DNA of 64,000 nt from Colius striatus (Eukaryota; Chordata; Aves; Coliiformes; Coliidae). The stretch is from contig NC_084772.1 of assembly GCF_028858725.1 (NCBI RefSeq), positions 19,197,548 to 19,261,547 on the forward strand. The letters are read 5' to 3'. A model generated the notes under the pieces. That model had not been told where the DNA came from. It ran no database searches and worked only from the letters and a program-made list of their open reading frames with translations. The stretch's first letter is position 1; every line of letters begins with the position of its first letter. Shown piece after piece: positions 1 through 13,599 of this stretch. A program made the translations under genes and the position numbers.

Positions 1-3000
1 TTCTGACATGGGGAAAGGGTTTTAACTTCAATTTGACTCCGAATTAAAAATGTTGCAGACCCAGCATTTTTTTTACTGCAGCCTTTGAACAATTGGAATG
101 TTTCCTTGCATAAAATCCTCAATGAAAACTTTGTCTGAAGCACATATTTGCCCTCCTGCAGAGTGTGAAACCCACAAATTTCAGCACAGATGCTGCAGTC
201 ACCGTGCTATGAGAATCAATAGCAGTTTCACTTGCAATGGGAACAGGATTTCATCCTAAAATACAATGCTCCCAGAGCAGTTCACCCCAGCTGAGGATCT
301 GCTGCTAAGTGGGAAATGTAAAACAGGAGGGGCACCACTTGAAACTTTGCCACTTGAAAAAATGAATTAGAAGTATTCAGGTTGTTCTCTCCCTGTTGTC
401 AGTTTTCTGACTCTGCACTACCCACATTCCTACTTCATAGGGTCAAGGATTTTCCTCTTCTTTTCTCTGCTTTTTCTGCAATGTACACCCAAACAACAGG
501 GGCAGGCAGGCATAAAGGAGAATCAGTCCCAAAATATCCCCCACGTACAAAGAGGAAAGCCAAGCACACATGGATGAATGTACAACCTTCTGATGGGGTT
601 TGGTTTCTGTAAACCAGAATTTCACTCATACTCTACCATCAACTCTTACTCCCTGTCCCAGGTGGAGTGGGGTTGTATTACATATCAAAGTACTCTGACC
701 CAGAGAAGCCCTCCAGAGCCTGTAAACACAACCCCTGCTCATCCCTGCCTCTTGGAAACACTCATCTGCTGTCAACACTACTCTGCTGTTAACCATCACT
801 GCTCTTCTAGCCTTTCACTGTTCCTTTTTTTACCAGACCATGACCCCATTGAGGGTCAAAACTCACAGGCTGGGGAACACAGGATGATTGCAAAGCCAGG
901 CTTCAGGGTGGGAATCATCATTTTGTACAGTGGTTGGAACAGCTCTGCAATGAGACCTCCCCAGTGCTACACTCATACTTGCAATGTCAGCAGGTAAAAC
1001 ACTTTTTGGGGTTTACCTTGGCACTGCCATCCATTAATTCTCAAGGTCTGGGCTGACTGAAATACAAAGCCCATCTGCTTTGATTTGGACTCTTCACATT
1101 AATGTTTTTCCCTGCCTCATTTCAGACCTAGTCGTAAAACCCTCCCTCAGTGTTTCTCCTTTCCTTAAATAGGCGTTTGGTCCCCTCTGAGGAATAGCTG
1201 CAGATTCCAGGATTTGCCCTTGTCTCCTGACCTTCATCTCCCACTTTGCCAGCATGGTGGGGAGGAGGCAGCGTGCTCCATACAAGGACAAACAGCAGCA
1301 GCAATGGGGCTGACCCACCCCCATTTCACTGGATGGAAAGTCTCCAGCTGGCTTCAGTGGCAACTGGATCAGACCCATACCAGGAAGGGGAATGATCTAA
1401 CCATTTAGCCTGGCATTTTTTAGACCAGAGCAGCAGCAGAAGTGTAGACATTACTCATGTCCTGAGATATGCAAGGCTAAGGCCAAGATTTCTTGTGGAT
1501 CTGGAGGCTCAGTGGGGCCTTTTCTGTGTCTCTGTTTTTGCCAGTCACCTCTCATCTTCTGGGCAGTGCACCAGGGCACTTGCCAGTCTCTGATCAGCAA
1601 ACCTCTCTTTTCATGGTGGCCTAAAACCTTCAGTCTGGAAGGAGCTTGTTTACAAAGCCTTCAGTCAAAAACATGCTGCTCATGTTTCAAGGAAACCAGA
1701 AATTATTCTCTACGTCTGTTCTCCACTGAGTATGGAAATTTAAACCACTTTGAGCTAATATATAATGAGGAGAAGGTGAAACCATCTGAAATGTGCCTCC
1801 ATGGAACTGGACAGCATGCTCTCAGCCTTTCTATTTGAAGTTCCCATTCCAGGCAGAGATGAAATCCTCGGGATTTCTCTTTCTCTGACAAGTTGGAAGC
1901 TTATGGAATACATTGACATTTGAGTCTGTGAAATACCTGGCAGAAAGATGTTTGTTAAGAGTACCACTGCCTAAAGTACACATGTTTAGGTGGTCACATT
2001 TGAAAGCACTGACAACTCACAATAATTACTCCCCTTATGGGGGTAAAAGCTATTTGTTATTCCTGTGTTGAACGTGTTTTTACCATGTTCCAGAAGCTGC
2101 TTTGTTCAATGAACCAGTGCTGCAGTAGATGTATTGTGTCTAAGGCATTTGCTTAAGCATTCCTGATCTTGCAAATATTCAGTTAGAGGAAGTTGCTTAC
2201 ATTCTCAGTTATGTTCTGCTCTAATCTCTTAGCAAATGATTACTTGCAAAGCCGTCAGGATGATACCATGTTACAAGTAATTATAACTCTAAGTTGGTGT
2301 AGGGGAGGTAGAGCAGCCTGTTTTCTTCCTAAGTAAGTGAGCAAGACTGTGGGAGCTTGGCTGCTGTGCCAGGTCATGTGTGACCTATGTGTAAGTGATG
2401 GAATTTCTGACCTGAATTCCAGTGTTTTCTCAGGATTATAATGGTACCTCCCTATAGCATAGAAAGCAGGAGTGGTTTGTTAGTCTTCATCCCCTCTTAA
2501 CTTGAGTAACTTCCTTCTATTGATTCAAACAATGTTTAAATCTGTCTTCCTTGATAGTTATCTGAGAATGAGGAGCTAGCTGCTGTGTAATAGTTCACAA
2601 TTATTGTACATAAGCTGATTATCAAGATGTTTAAATGTGCCAGTTTAGGTTAATAACAGCAGTGGGAAAAACTGCCTGTGTAGGAATTGAAGACCACAGC
2701 TCCAAACAAGACCTCTCCTTGAAGCAGTTCAGCAATGAAGCCTAAACTATGAGTTGGGAAGATCTTACTTTAGCTACGTTTTGCAGCTCCCTTTGTCAAC
2801 ATTGTCACAGAGTTGACTGTGGAGAATGAAGAGTCTTCTGCTCAAGAAATCACTGGAAAGATGTTTGAAGAGGATAGAGAGCTACATGGAAGTTTCTGGA
2901 AGCAGGACTTGGATCCAGTTATCCAATAAATAGCTGTGCAGAGGGTGCTAATTGCAAGTCACCCTTTAGAGCCTTATGTTCAGATGAAACAATCCTTTGA

Positions 3001-6000
3001 TTTGCAAAGGCTGCCTTGGATTTAATGCTGCCAACAAGCTCCCAAAGGAAAGACCTAGAGGAATGGGAACCTAGATGGAGTTAGGTAGGTTTTCTACAAA
3101 GTTAATTTGGGAAAAGTGTGATTTAACCCCTTGAGACAAGGACAGGAGGCCTCTCCTCTGAAGGACATGCATCCAGAGATGAAGAGACTCAACTAACACT
3201 TCTGCTATTACATTTCACTTAAGAGTCTGGAAAAGCTCAACTGTAAATGCCATAACTTTTCAGTCACAATCTGAAACAGCTGCTAAAGTCTGGTTAGAAA
3301 AGTAAATCTGCCCTGCTGCAAACAGCATGTCCCAGGTTTCTTTGGCAGAAGTGTTGAGTTAATTGAGACAAAGTTTGTAATAACTGCCATTTCTGCTGCA
3401 ATGAAGCCCCAGATGAAAGGGAGTTCACAGCATTTGTCTCCATTACCTTGTCATGAGAGGGATTTTTGCTCTGTACATGCATACATGCACAGCAAAACAT
3501 GGATTTTGGGCTTGCAGACCTCAGTGCCCCAAAAACCTCAAGCAGATCCATTGCTCCAACACTGACTTTTGACATTGCAAGGCATCTCTCTTACAAAGAC
3601 CCTTCCTATGCCTACAGCTGCTCCAAGGAGCTGTGGGATCAATCCTTCATCTGCCAGCTAAATTAGCCATATCATTTTTTTCTGAAGGATGGAATAAGAA
3701 ATGCTTTGAATCTTCTACCCCAGCTACTGAATCTCCACTTACTCCCAACACATGGATTTCAGTCTGCATCACTCCTTTGACATGAAGTCTGAAGGGAAAA
3801 AATGTACAGAGGAAGAGGCTTTCACTCTGGGTGGAAGAGAGGAAGGTCAGAACACCCAAATGTATGTAGACAATAAAGGCATTGGTATTTAACCACACAA
3901 CAAGCTATGATTAAATTAATCCACCATTCTCCTTTTTGCAGCTCTTTGGGGGAATTAGATCAAGAAAGTAACAAAGAATGCCCCAGTCTGCCAACAATGC
4001 AATTAAGGAGCCAAGCCTCATCTGAGCTTTCTCTTGCCAAAGAGCTTGCTTGGATACAAAATGGAAAAAAAGTAAAACTCAAGACTTTGAAGAGAGGATG
4101 GAGAAATATTGTGGAAAAGTGTTTGAATATTCAGCTATTCACTTCCTCCAGTTCCCTTAACGCTCACAGAATGCAGACAACATGAATGATAAAATAAAGC
4201 AGCTATTTTGGGAAGGCTAGACAGAAAAATAGTGATTTGTTAGGGCTGGTAACGCTCAAGAGTAAGCTAATGGCTTTGAAAGACAGGTAGGCTTGGAAGG
4301 GGATCTGGAACTCATGCCAAATCAATTGGAAATGTTTATCCCAAACTATGAAAACGCACTAAACAAACCAACCAGATGTTCTAGTCTGGCCTGGACACAA
4401 CTACAGTGTCCTGATAATAGTTTGGAGCATCTTGAGCTTCCCTTCTCTTTTGCCTAGGATACAGCATTTTCCCTTGCATCCCCTTTTGAGGTATAACAGT
4501 GGGAAATTCAGCAAACAAGGTGGAAGCAGAGACCTTGGCCTGTTGGATGCCTGAATGAACAGTGGGCTTCGAGTGTTACTCTACATACGACCGGCACAAA
4601 GTCCACCAAAAGTGAATTGGCCCATGAGACTGCTGTGTTCAGTGGTGTCTACAATACTTGAGAATGTTCTCTTGCTCCTACTAATCCTGCTTACAGAGGA
4701 CTTTTGCCATGTTTCAGGCTAGAAAAAATATACAACTACTTGCTCTGCAGAAAGAATTTGCATTGGAACACATCCAGAATTGCTGAGCAATGAGAATCTC
4801 AGATCAGTGAAACCTGAAGAAGAATAAAAGTTGCCAAGTAGGGCAAAATTGGAATGTAAATCTGAATTCTGGCAAGCCTGTACCAGCTCTGCACGTATGA
4901 AGTAACCTGTATTAGGAAGAGCTATAATGTACCAATCAGAGATATTTGATGATGTTGCTATGTTACTTTTTTGAGGAAGCAGGCTAAGGGGGGCATGACC
5001 AATCAAGGAATGTGCTGGGGGGTGAAGTCGATGTGTATGTAACCATACAATATTTTACAGAAACATATATGAAATTGGTGCTTCTGTAACATATATAGAT
5101 ACATAATATACAACATATAACCAGGACATTGAACCAAAACTGAAAGAAACATTCTCCAGCATATAAGATTCTCATGGTGAATGGCAGAAGCAGCTGTGCC
5201 ATGCAGAGCTGGGGCTGTACACTCGTGAGAGCTGGAGATATGACCAGCCACACTCAGCACTAAGTAATGGCAGAACCCAGGTCTGTAACACAGCCTTGGT
5301 TTTAGCACTGCTTTAAATCTCTGCCTGCTGCTAATAGGGTGTTTAGAGGGTTTTTGCTTTGTGTTTAGTTAACGACATCCAGATTGTTTTGCTGCAGAAG
5401 CAGGGATGCCAGTTGCTGAAGTCTCCATGCAACACTCAAAACATTGACTTTGTAATAGAGATGTCACCATTTCTCATGCTGTTGTTCTCCCATAATGTTA
5501 ACAGCCTTTGCTCTCCTTTCCCTGCCTTGCCCAGGTGGTTTACTGCAGCTGCACTGGAGCAGAGCGTGGAAGCAAACGGAACGTGGCGGTGAATGCAAAG
5601 CATGGAGTGACTGCGGCTGAGGCACAGCGAGTCCTCAGTACCTTCATGTTTCCCCTTTGTGTCAGGAATGGGAAACGTTAACAGGCAACATCTGTGGGAA
5701 AATGCAAGTTACTGTCAGCCCAAAAATGAGTGGCTCACTGGAGGACAATAACTTTCCCATTAAAGAGACCATTCAGATGGAAAGTTTTGGGCTGAGATAA
5801 AAGGTGGAAACTCTCCATGTGCCTCTCCCTGTTTGCTGAGCATTCAGAAGGAGTTCAGCAGGAATACTAAACCTTGCCCTTCAGGACCTCACACAGAGAC
5901 ACAAGGAGAGGAAACCCCTTCTACTACCAGCACCTTCAATAGGTGAAGCTATGTCTGACTGCTGAAAGAAATCCTTTACTCAACTGAGGAATGAATTGAG

Positions 6001-9000
6001 ACAGCATATAAGCTGAGATGCATCCTCTGAATTAGGTGCACTTAAATCAAAAGGGACACTAGTTGAGGTCTTTTCCTGCCACACCAAAGCTTGCAAAAGC
6101 TGTCTGCCTGCCCAGAGGACTTAGAGAGGGCTTATCCTCCAGGGCACATGTGGATGTCAGCAAGCAGTTGTCAGAAGTCTCTTGCAGGATGTTTTTGCTT
6201 TGCAATGCCAGTTTTGCATGGCTTGAATTCTGATTTTGAAATGGCAACTTAATTATATTTAACTCCCAAGCCAAGAGAGGATTCAAAACAATGCCTAGGG
6301 AGAGTGCAAGCATGGAAGCCAGAGTCTGAGCTCTGTCTGAGTGCCAGGAGTCAGTGGTGAATGAGATCCAGCCCACTTCACAGAGCTGTTGGATAGGAGA
6401 GAGCCTGCATGTCCCCTTCAGACCAGGTAGATGATGGAAATGTATGTACTGACTTCCAGACACTGTGCTGAAGGACATAAAAGGGAACAGTCCCAGATAA
6501 GTCCAGCCTGCAACAGCTCAAAATACTGCTGTCTATCTTCAACCAGCTTCAGATAAGGCTTTTATCAAGAGGTCAAAGGCAAGTGGGATTTTCTATAGCT
6601 TGTTTAACCCTGCTCCTCAGATAAGAGAAGACAAGAAAAACTATCTGCCTTCTCAAGCTCCTTAAGGGCAATGGGATGATACAGCAAATGGGACTCTCAG
6701 GCTCCAAAATCCTTGGATCTCTTCTAAGAAATTCTGACAAAACATTACTAACTGCAAGTCTAAATATCCCTGTATGGCTGATGAGCTGCAGTGATGCTCC
6801 CTGCCCTGCACAGCAGCTGGTTCCTGATGAGTGCTGATGCTGTGGTCTGATAGGAGCACAGCCCAAGGTTCACACCACCAGCTTTCTGGAGAGCATTGAC
6901 ATCATCAGAGCTGACGTAGGGACATGCAGTTTTTTCAGAGCTCTTAAGACATTTGCCTTGTGGTTGGACTTGGGAAATCACTTAGTGTCCTTGCCAAAGT
7001 ACTCATTGCCTCAGAGCAGACACAGCAAAGAGGGGGGGAGTTTGCTTGTAATACTACGTGGGACACAGAGGTTAAAGGTTTCATGAAGGAAATCATATGC
7101 AAGCACAATGCTGATGTATATCTGGCCCTTCCTCTGCCTTGTGCAATGTTTGCAGGTGCCACTGACAGGCACTTTATTAAGTTGCTATTTCTGGATGTAG
7201 GCAGGACATTTTTCTTATGGGAAACTATCTGGCTCTGGGGCTGCAGGCAGGCAGGCTTCAAACTCGGGCAGATGCAGCCCCAGAAACAAACTGCCTGGTC
7301 CTGGCCACGTCTTTGAGGGTCAGCACAGGGAATCAGCCACCAAATAGCTCCTGTTTCAATGTCACATGTGAGACTGAGAATTTGCTAATAGCATATGCCT
7401 TCAAGATGGTTTTATTAGTGTCCATGCTGGCATGATTGCATGGTCCCTGGCTCTCAATTGTGCCTTGCCATGGTCCAAGCAAAATATCGTGTGTCCTGTG
7501 CTTTTCCAGAGCCCCTAGAGCACAGCTCTGCTTTTTTTAGGGCCAGGGGTCCCTGAATGCAGTCTTGCTAGCCCCAGGGAATTCAATCTGACTGCTGGGC
7601 AGAGTGTAGTGTAAAATCCACAGGCAGAACTAACTCTCTGTGTTTCTCATTTTAGGATGAAATCTGTCCTCCAGGGAGATTTCTCTGAGGTTTCCAGTCC
7701 ATGACTTGGCTTCTCTGAGCAGTCACAGTGTGAGAGCTTCATGGTGTGTACCCTCCCATCCAAAACCTGCAGCAATGCCCACTGCCCTGAGAGGAGAAGA
7801 GTCTCTGCTCCCCCCAGCCCCTCTGACCTCCTCTCTGCCCTCCCTTGCAGGGACACCACTTACAAAAGGAGACAAAAGACTTTGGGACAACAATGCCCAG
7901 AGGGAACTGGCACAAGGAAGCTGTGGGCAAGAACCACAGCTCTGTCCTGGATTTGCAGTGGTCTGTGCAGAGCACACAGCAGAGGCACCCAAAGGGGAGC
8001 CTCTCCCCCAGTCTAAGTACCTTTCCACTTCATGATTAATATGATGTTTGGATCATATATTTGAAAGCTTCCTGCTGATTTTGTTAGTGGGATACAGCAC
8101 TCATAAGAGTGCCTCTCTAATAACATTCACCTGCTTAGTTTATATCTCATATGCAATGCAGCCAGTTAAGAGCAGTGACACTTTATATTCTTCTTTATAG
8201 GCCTTTCCAAATGGTCAGGGGCCACTTGGCATTGACCTCTGCCAGGCTTTGTGAGGGCTTGAGGCCAGATGCTTAAAGAGAATCACCTGTCTGTGGTTTG
8301 AATTGCTTTTGATCTTTTATTTCATCCTATAAATTCCCAGTGGAGTTCACTGGCAGCAAACATCTGGCACAGACACAAGAGCCAGCTTTTCCTACTCAGG
8401 GAAAGAACCCATATGGAAACCCCAGGGTTGGTGTCTTCCTGTAGAATGGGCATTAAAATAACCCTCTGTGTGAGGGGTGTATCATCTGCATTTAATGTCA
8501 CCCCTCAGGAGATGCTGCAGGGTTTATTATTTGTTGTTTATCACGTTCACCCATCTCAATGGGCAGATTTAAGGGACTCCTTTTCCTCCTAGTCCATGCA
8601 GTGAGCAATCCCAATCACTGCTGGGCTCTTAGGCAGAGTAACAAGTCTAATATTGCTGCTGTAGGATATCTTACACAAAGCACAGGTTGGAGGGGTAGCT
8701 GTACAGATAAGGTGATGCCACCCATCCTTGCAGGGGAGCCCAGCATTTCCTATAGGTCTCCTTGAATTTTATGTGACAGGTTGAGCTGAGAGAAGCTGGA
8801 TCAAGGCTATGGGTTTTCTGTGCTCATATTCCCAGCAAAACCACTCTGGATTTACTTGTTTTTGCTGATTTCCTAAAACTGAGTGGAAGTCTGACTGGTA
8901 AGTCCCAGGGCTGAGCCTTTACAAGGCAGCCAGGAGTAACAAAGAGGAGGGTTAGCTTGGGTTTTGTCACTGTGATCAGTGGAGCTGTTCCCATAAGAAG

Positions 9001-10335
9001 CCCTGGGAAATGCTCCATCATCCTTTGCTGGTCCCAGCACACACCTGCAGATCTCCCCCAGGCCACATAAATCCTGTTCTTGAGTGGAGCAAGACCCCCC
9101 AGCCAGGCCACCAGCAGCTGGGTGTGCAGGAGGTGAGGGAGGCTGAGCAGCTGTAACCTTGCCTTCACACCAGATCAGGTAACAGCAACAATCTCTAACT
9201 TGCTTTACCTCCAGAAAACCACTGACCTTTGCTGTTGGCAACAGAAGCTGTGCAGAGCTGGCAAGGAAACAGCAGGTCTGTAAGAGCCATGGATAAGGGA
9301 TTGCAGCAATCCCTGGCATGAAGGTGCTGCCATTATATCAAGCTGAAATGAGTCACCTCATGCTGCCAGAGAGCTGTGCTCTGAGGAAACTCTCTCTTTG
9401 ACATAATCTTTCCTTAAAAGTCAAATCTTTCCTCTGGGAAAGGGGAAGTCTTGGCTCAAGCTAACCTACCTCACTTGTTTTTGGCTGGAGAAAGGCATTT
9501 TTCCTTGGCTGCACAAACACCCCATGACTTTCACTCAGAACCTTCCTGAGAACATGTTTAAAAACCATCATTCAGTTCATTCTAATCAGGCAGCACAAAT
9601 GCTGGTTCCAGAAGTGACATTATTCTCCTGGCCTGATAAAGTGCCTGTCCTTTTATTCAGATACATCTTCCTTGCTGCAGCAAATGACAACAAAGGTTTC
9701 ACAGCTCCTGGGGAGATACTCAAGTCTCAGCCACTTTTGCACTGTGTCAGCTGACAGCAATTTTTATGTTACTGCAGAATTCACCTTATTGAAACCATTT
9801 GTGGAATGGAAATTCACACAGCTTCATGCACAGAAGATGAGTCTTTGCTTAGTGGTGATGTATGAAGTGATCTCATTTACCATCACCGAAGGCAGCTGGA
9901 ATTTGGTGTGAGGAATTGCACCACAAATCTTGAAGCAGAGAAATTTTACTTAGTGATGTTCTGTGGATGCCCTGGAAAAGCACATAGAAAAACAAGTCAT
10001 TTTGTTACAAGGGGCACAACTGAGCACACTGTAAACTTTCACTAGTAGAAAATTTGCTTGCTGCTTGGTTCACACACATTTTGCTCCTGAAAAGATGTGC
10101 TGGTTTGGTTCAGGGGCTTTTCACTTAAACACTTTCCCCTGGGCTGATTACTTAGTTATATATGTTACTCATTGCTTTTCCCCAGCTGCCTGCCTACTGA
10201 ATGCCCAGGATTTCAGACAAGCAGGAGCCAAATCTTGCCAAGATGTTATATCTGCACTATTGGTTCTACAAAATTCCTTACAGCATGGCCTAGAGATTTA
10301 TGCCAGGTTTTGGACTCCACCAGTCTATGAAGACT

Positions 10336-10738
10336 TATGAGAGGCAGCTGAGGGAACTTGCAGTGTTCAGCCTGCAGAAGAGGAGGCTGAGGGGAGACAC
10401 GAGCACCCCCTGCAACTCCCTGCCAGGAGGCTGTGGTGAGGTTGAGGTAGCTCTCCAAAGTAACATCCATTAGGACAAAAGGAAATGGCTTCAAGTTGCA
10501 CCAGGGGAGGTTTAGATTGGATATGAGTAAGAACTTCAGGTGCAAAAGGGTTGTCAAACATTGGACAGGCTGCTCAGGGAAGTGCTTGAGTCACCATCCC
10601 TTGAGGTATTTAAAAGACATGTGGATTTGGTATTTAGGGACTTGGTTTAGTGGTGGATGTGGCAGTGCTGGGTTAACAGTTGGACTTGATGATCTTAAAG
10701 GTCTTTTCCAACCTAAACAAGTCTATAACTCTAATAAT
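10336..10738 (+). mobile_element. CR1 LINE fragment, 3' end, sense orientation
   Basis: The stretch runs through recognisable CR1 3'-region landmarks in order: a 'gaggcagctgaggga' start, 'agaagaggaggctgagggga', 'gacaaaaggaaatggcttca', 'ggggaggtttagattggata', 'ggtatttaaaagacatgtgg', and finally 'ggtcttttccaacctaaa' before a degenerate tail. It is 5'-truncated to about 400 bp, as most avian CR1 copies are, and contains no intact reverse transcriptase. It is an old, inactive insertion about 3.5 kb before WFDC1. Confidence 0.93.
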
Positions 10739-13236
10739 ACAAGGATGTCTCATGCCAGCATCACCTCTCCCACTCTGCATGGGACAGCTGTAGGGATGGA
10801 GCTGGCACCACAGGGATTTGCTCCACTTCCAGTAAATGACTGTGGCCCAACTGCTGTGTGTAGATAAGATGTAGTTTAAGAGAAAAATGGCAGTTAATTT
10901 TCTCTCTTTCTTGTGATGGTAGTTTTAAAAACATCATATATCATCAAACAGCATTTAAAGTCACACGGCTCAGAAATCTGCTTAGCAGGGAATTTTAAGT
11001 TACTAATTATTGCCAGTGGCTGTGTTTGCTAAGGATCTGTGCCTGATTCCTATAACTACTCCACAAACTGCTAAGAATGCTTTATACTAATAGTTGGAGC
11101 CATAAACCTGCCAAGAAGTGCTTCGTGAAACAAGAAGTGAGAAGCCTCTGGAACTAAGTGGACTAAAGTCTCTCATGGTTTAGGTGTGCACAGTGTGGAT
11201 ATGAAATGAGCTGTAGCTGTCCTGTGACAACACAGTCCAGGCAGGGACTGCCAAGAAGAGGAATATCCAGAAGAGGTGACAAATATACTTTTTCCACTGT
11301 TGCCAGCTAAAGAATTTGTACTGAACCCTGTGCGAAATGTAAAATGCCTTGCTTGGTTTCCAAGGCAGAGTGCAAGTAGAAGCATGTGAGGAATAGAAAG
11401 GGGTGTCATGAAGAATTCCCTGCTGAGTGTGAGTATGAAGCACAGAGCCCTGGCTGAGGCTGAGCTGTTGTAGCTCTGGCAGTTTGATCATGCAGATGGA
11501 AGAAGGTCTAATTTCAGCAAATCACTCAGTTTCCCCAGCTGCCAGTAGGAACAATCCAGACCAGGCATTGCATGCAGTACTTTGGGAAACTCAGGTGAAA
11601 TGGTTTTGTGCAGGAGGCCCAAGTGTTATAACATCAGCCTTCATTTTATGTGAAGATCATGACCAGCTGTTGAAGTTTGGTCCTGCAGGAGAATTCCCAC
11701 TTCTTGGGTATAGAATCCATGAGCTGTAATGCACAGACCCTGCCTTCTCTCAGGTAAATGTCAAAGCTGTTTATCTGCCCAAAGAAAGGCCAGTAAATGG
11801 TGTCTGAACTAGCTGTTCATCTTTAGAATTAGTTACTCAAAGTACAGTCTGTAAGTATAGGAAACAAAAATGAAATTAAATCAGGGAGATTTATCATAAC
11901 CAATTGTTGTTTCACAGTGGTTTGGTTTCAGCAAGAGCCCAAACAAGTGAACTAACAGCACAAAGACCTAATTTAAGCAGGAGTACTCTAAGAATAAACC
12001 TTGCTTATTCTGTGCAGCCAGCCCTGTAATTTGTCACCTTACAACACAGGAGTCAGCACATCAGTGGGAGCTCCTGGTTGTGCCTGAAAGGTGCTTTATC
12101 AAGGAGCAGATATTAATATTGCAACAAACAGGGAGATTTGGTTTTAAAAGAAATTAGAGGCATCCTGTTGTGTGAGACAGAGTTGTCTGAGCAATAAAAA
12201 CAAAGGCACAGGCTGAAGTCTTGTAGTGACATAGTCCCCTCTGGATCTGCTGAAGGTGTCTGAGTGTTCCTTTCACCTACTCCAGTACAATTGCTGATGA
12301 CATATGGCTGAGATTTGGGTGGAGACTTCATCTGAAGGTAACACTTTAGGGAAGTCATTAGGGAGGCACTTTGCATAGCCATAGACTGACCTGTGGACAC
12401 GAGCTGTCTGCAGTTGTCCTTGTTTGATGCAGAAGAGAAGACAGCCTGAGGGAAATGGCCTGTTTAAAGGAAAACTGGGATAAAATGTTTTGAATGGGTG
12501 GCTACAGCTCTGGGATTGAGAAGAACCAGCAGGAGAGTGCAAAGCAGGTGCCATGCTTGCTGCTGAGGCAGTCTTCTCAGCTGCCTGATGAACAGTGTAA
12601 GGGAGGTGACCCTCCTCAGTTTAATTTCATTCTCTTCCCTCACCCTTCTTTATCTGCTTTCCTTTTGTAACAGTAGTTGCTGCTCAGCTTTTCTTACCAG
12701 CTACATTCCCTGCCATGAACTGAACAAGTTTTCTTGCTTTCTGTAGCAGCAGAGATACAGACAGGACTGTCTGAAAGCACAGTTACCCTGTAAACTTCAA
12801 ACCCACACCTCCAAATTCCTGTCACCATATTCTGGCAAGCTTGGAGATGAAATCCTTTGGCTGCCACCTACATGCAGCTACTGACACTTAGGCATGGAGC
12901 AAAGTGACTTACCACAGCTTTCTGGTATAAGGAAGAATTGGAAGGGGTTTTTGTATTGATCTACAAAGTCTAACAGTCCTGTGCAGACCCATCTTACAGC
13001 AGCTACACAATAAATCCAACACACCCAGCAAGCCTCCCCTCTGCTCTGCCTAGGCTGTAGAGCAGGGCTGCAGTCAGGGTAAATGGAAGGCAAGCAGGAC
13101 TTAGTGCTTAGATCTCAACTAACTTTGTGGTTCTGTTTCTCCCTTCATTCCAGGTGGAGGCTGGACAAGCTGCCAGAGGAGAAAGTCACAGAGAATTATT
13201 AAGTAAACAGGCTCCATGTTCCTGAAGGCTGTTTAA

Positions 13237-13266
13237 GTATGTGCATGCACATATATATGTACATGT
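13237..13266. repeat. Alternating purine-pyrimidine tract (Z-DNA type)
   Basis: Thirty consecutive bases strictly alternate purine and pyrimidine, mixing GT/CA, GC and AT steps. The tract contains the palindromes gtgcatgcac and acatatatatgt. It lies about 1 kb upstream of the WFDC1 start codon. A structural or regulatory role is inferred only. Confidence 0.6.
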
Positions 13267-13599
13267 TTATGTATCTGTACTTGTGTATAGGTAACAGTTG
13301 CCCTCTTCTCATACTTTCTCTTTGGCACCTGCCTCTGTCCCCATCCCAGGCAGGATGCTAGGATGCTCTCAGGCTGATTTCACAAGTCCATTCTCGTCCT
13401 TGAGGCATTTGGGTGCCTGAATGTCCATGTCGCTGTCTAATACCCCAGATGTAGTCTCTCTGTCTCTCCCATTGTCAGGCACAGGCTGACTCACGTCCCC
13501 TTCCTCACTTTCCATTTGGTCATGTCATTTCTAAAGCACCTTCCTTCCCTTGTCCCCACCCATGCATATGGATTTATTTTTCCCCAACGGCCACATCTT

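Noticed and set aside
10336-10738. Protein-coding exon from open frames over the CR1 copies
   Set aside because: These frames lie in the CR1 3' region and carry no intact reverse transcriptase; they are transposon sequence, not host exons.
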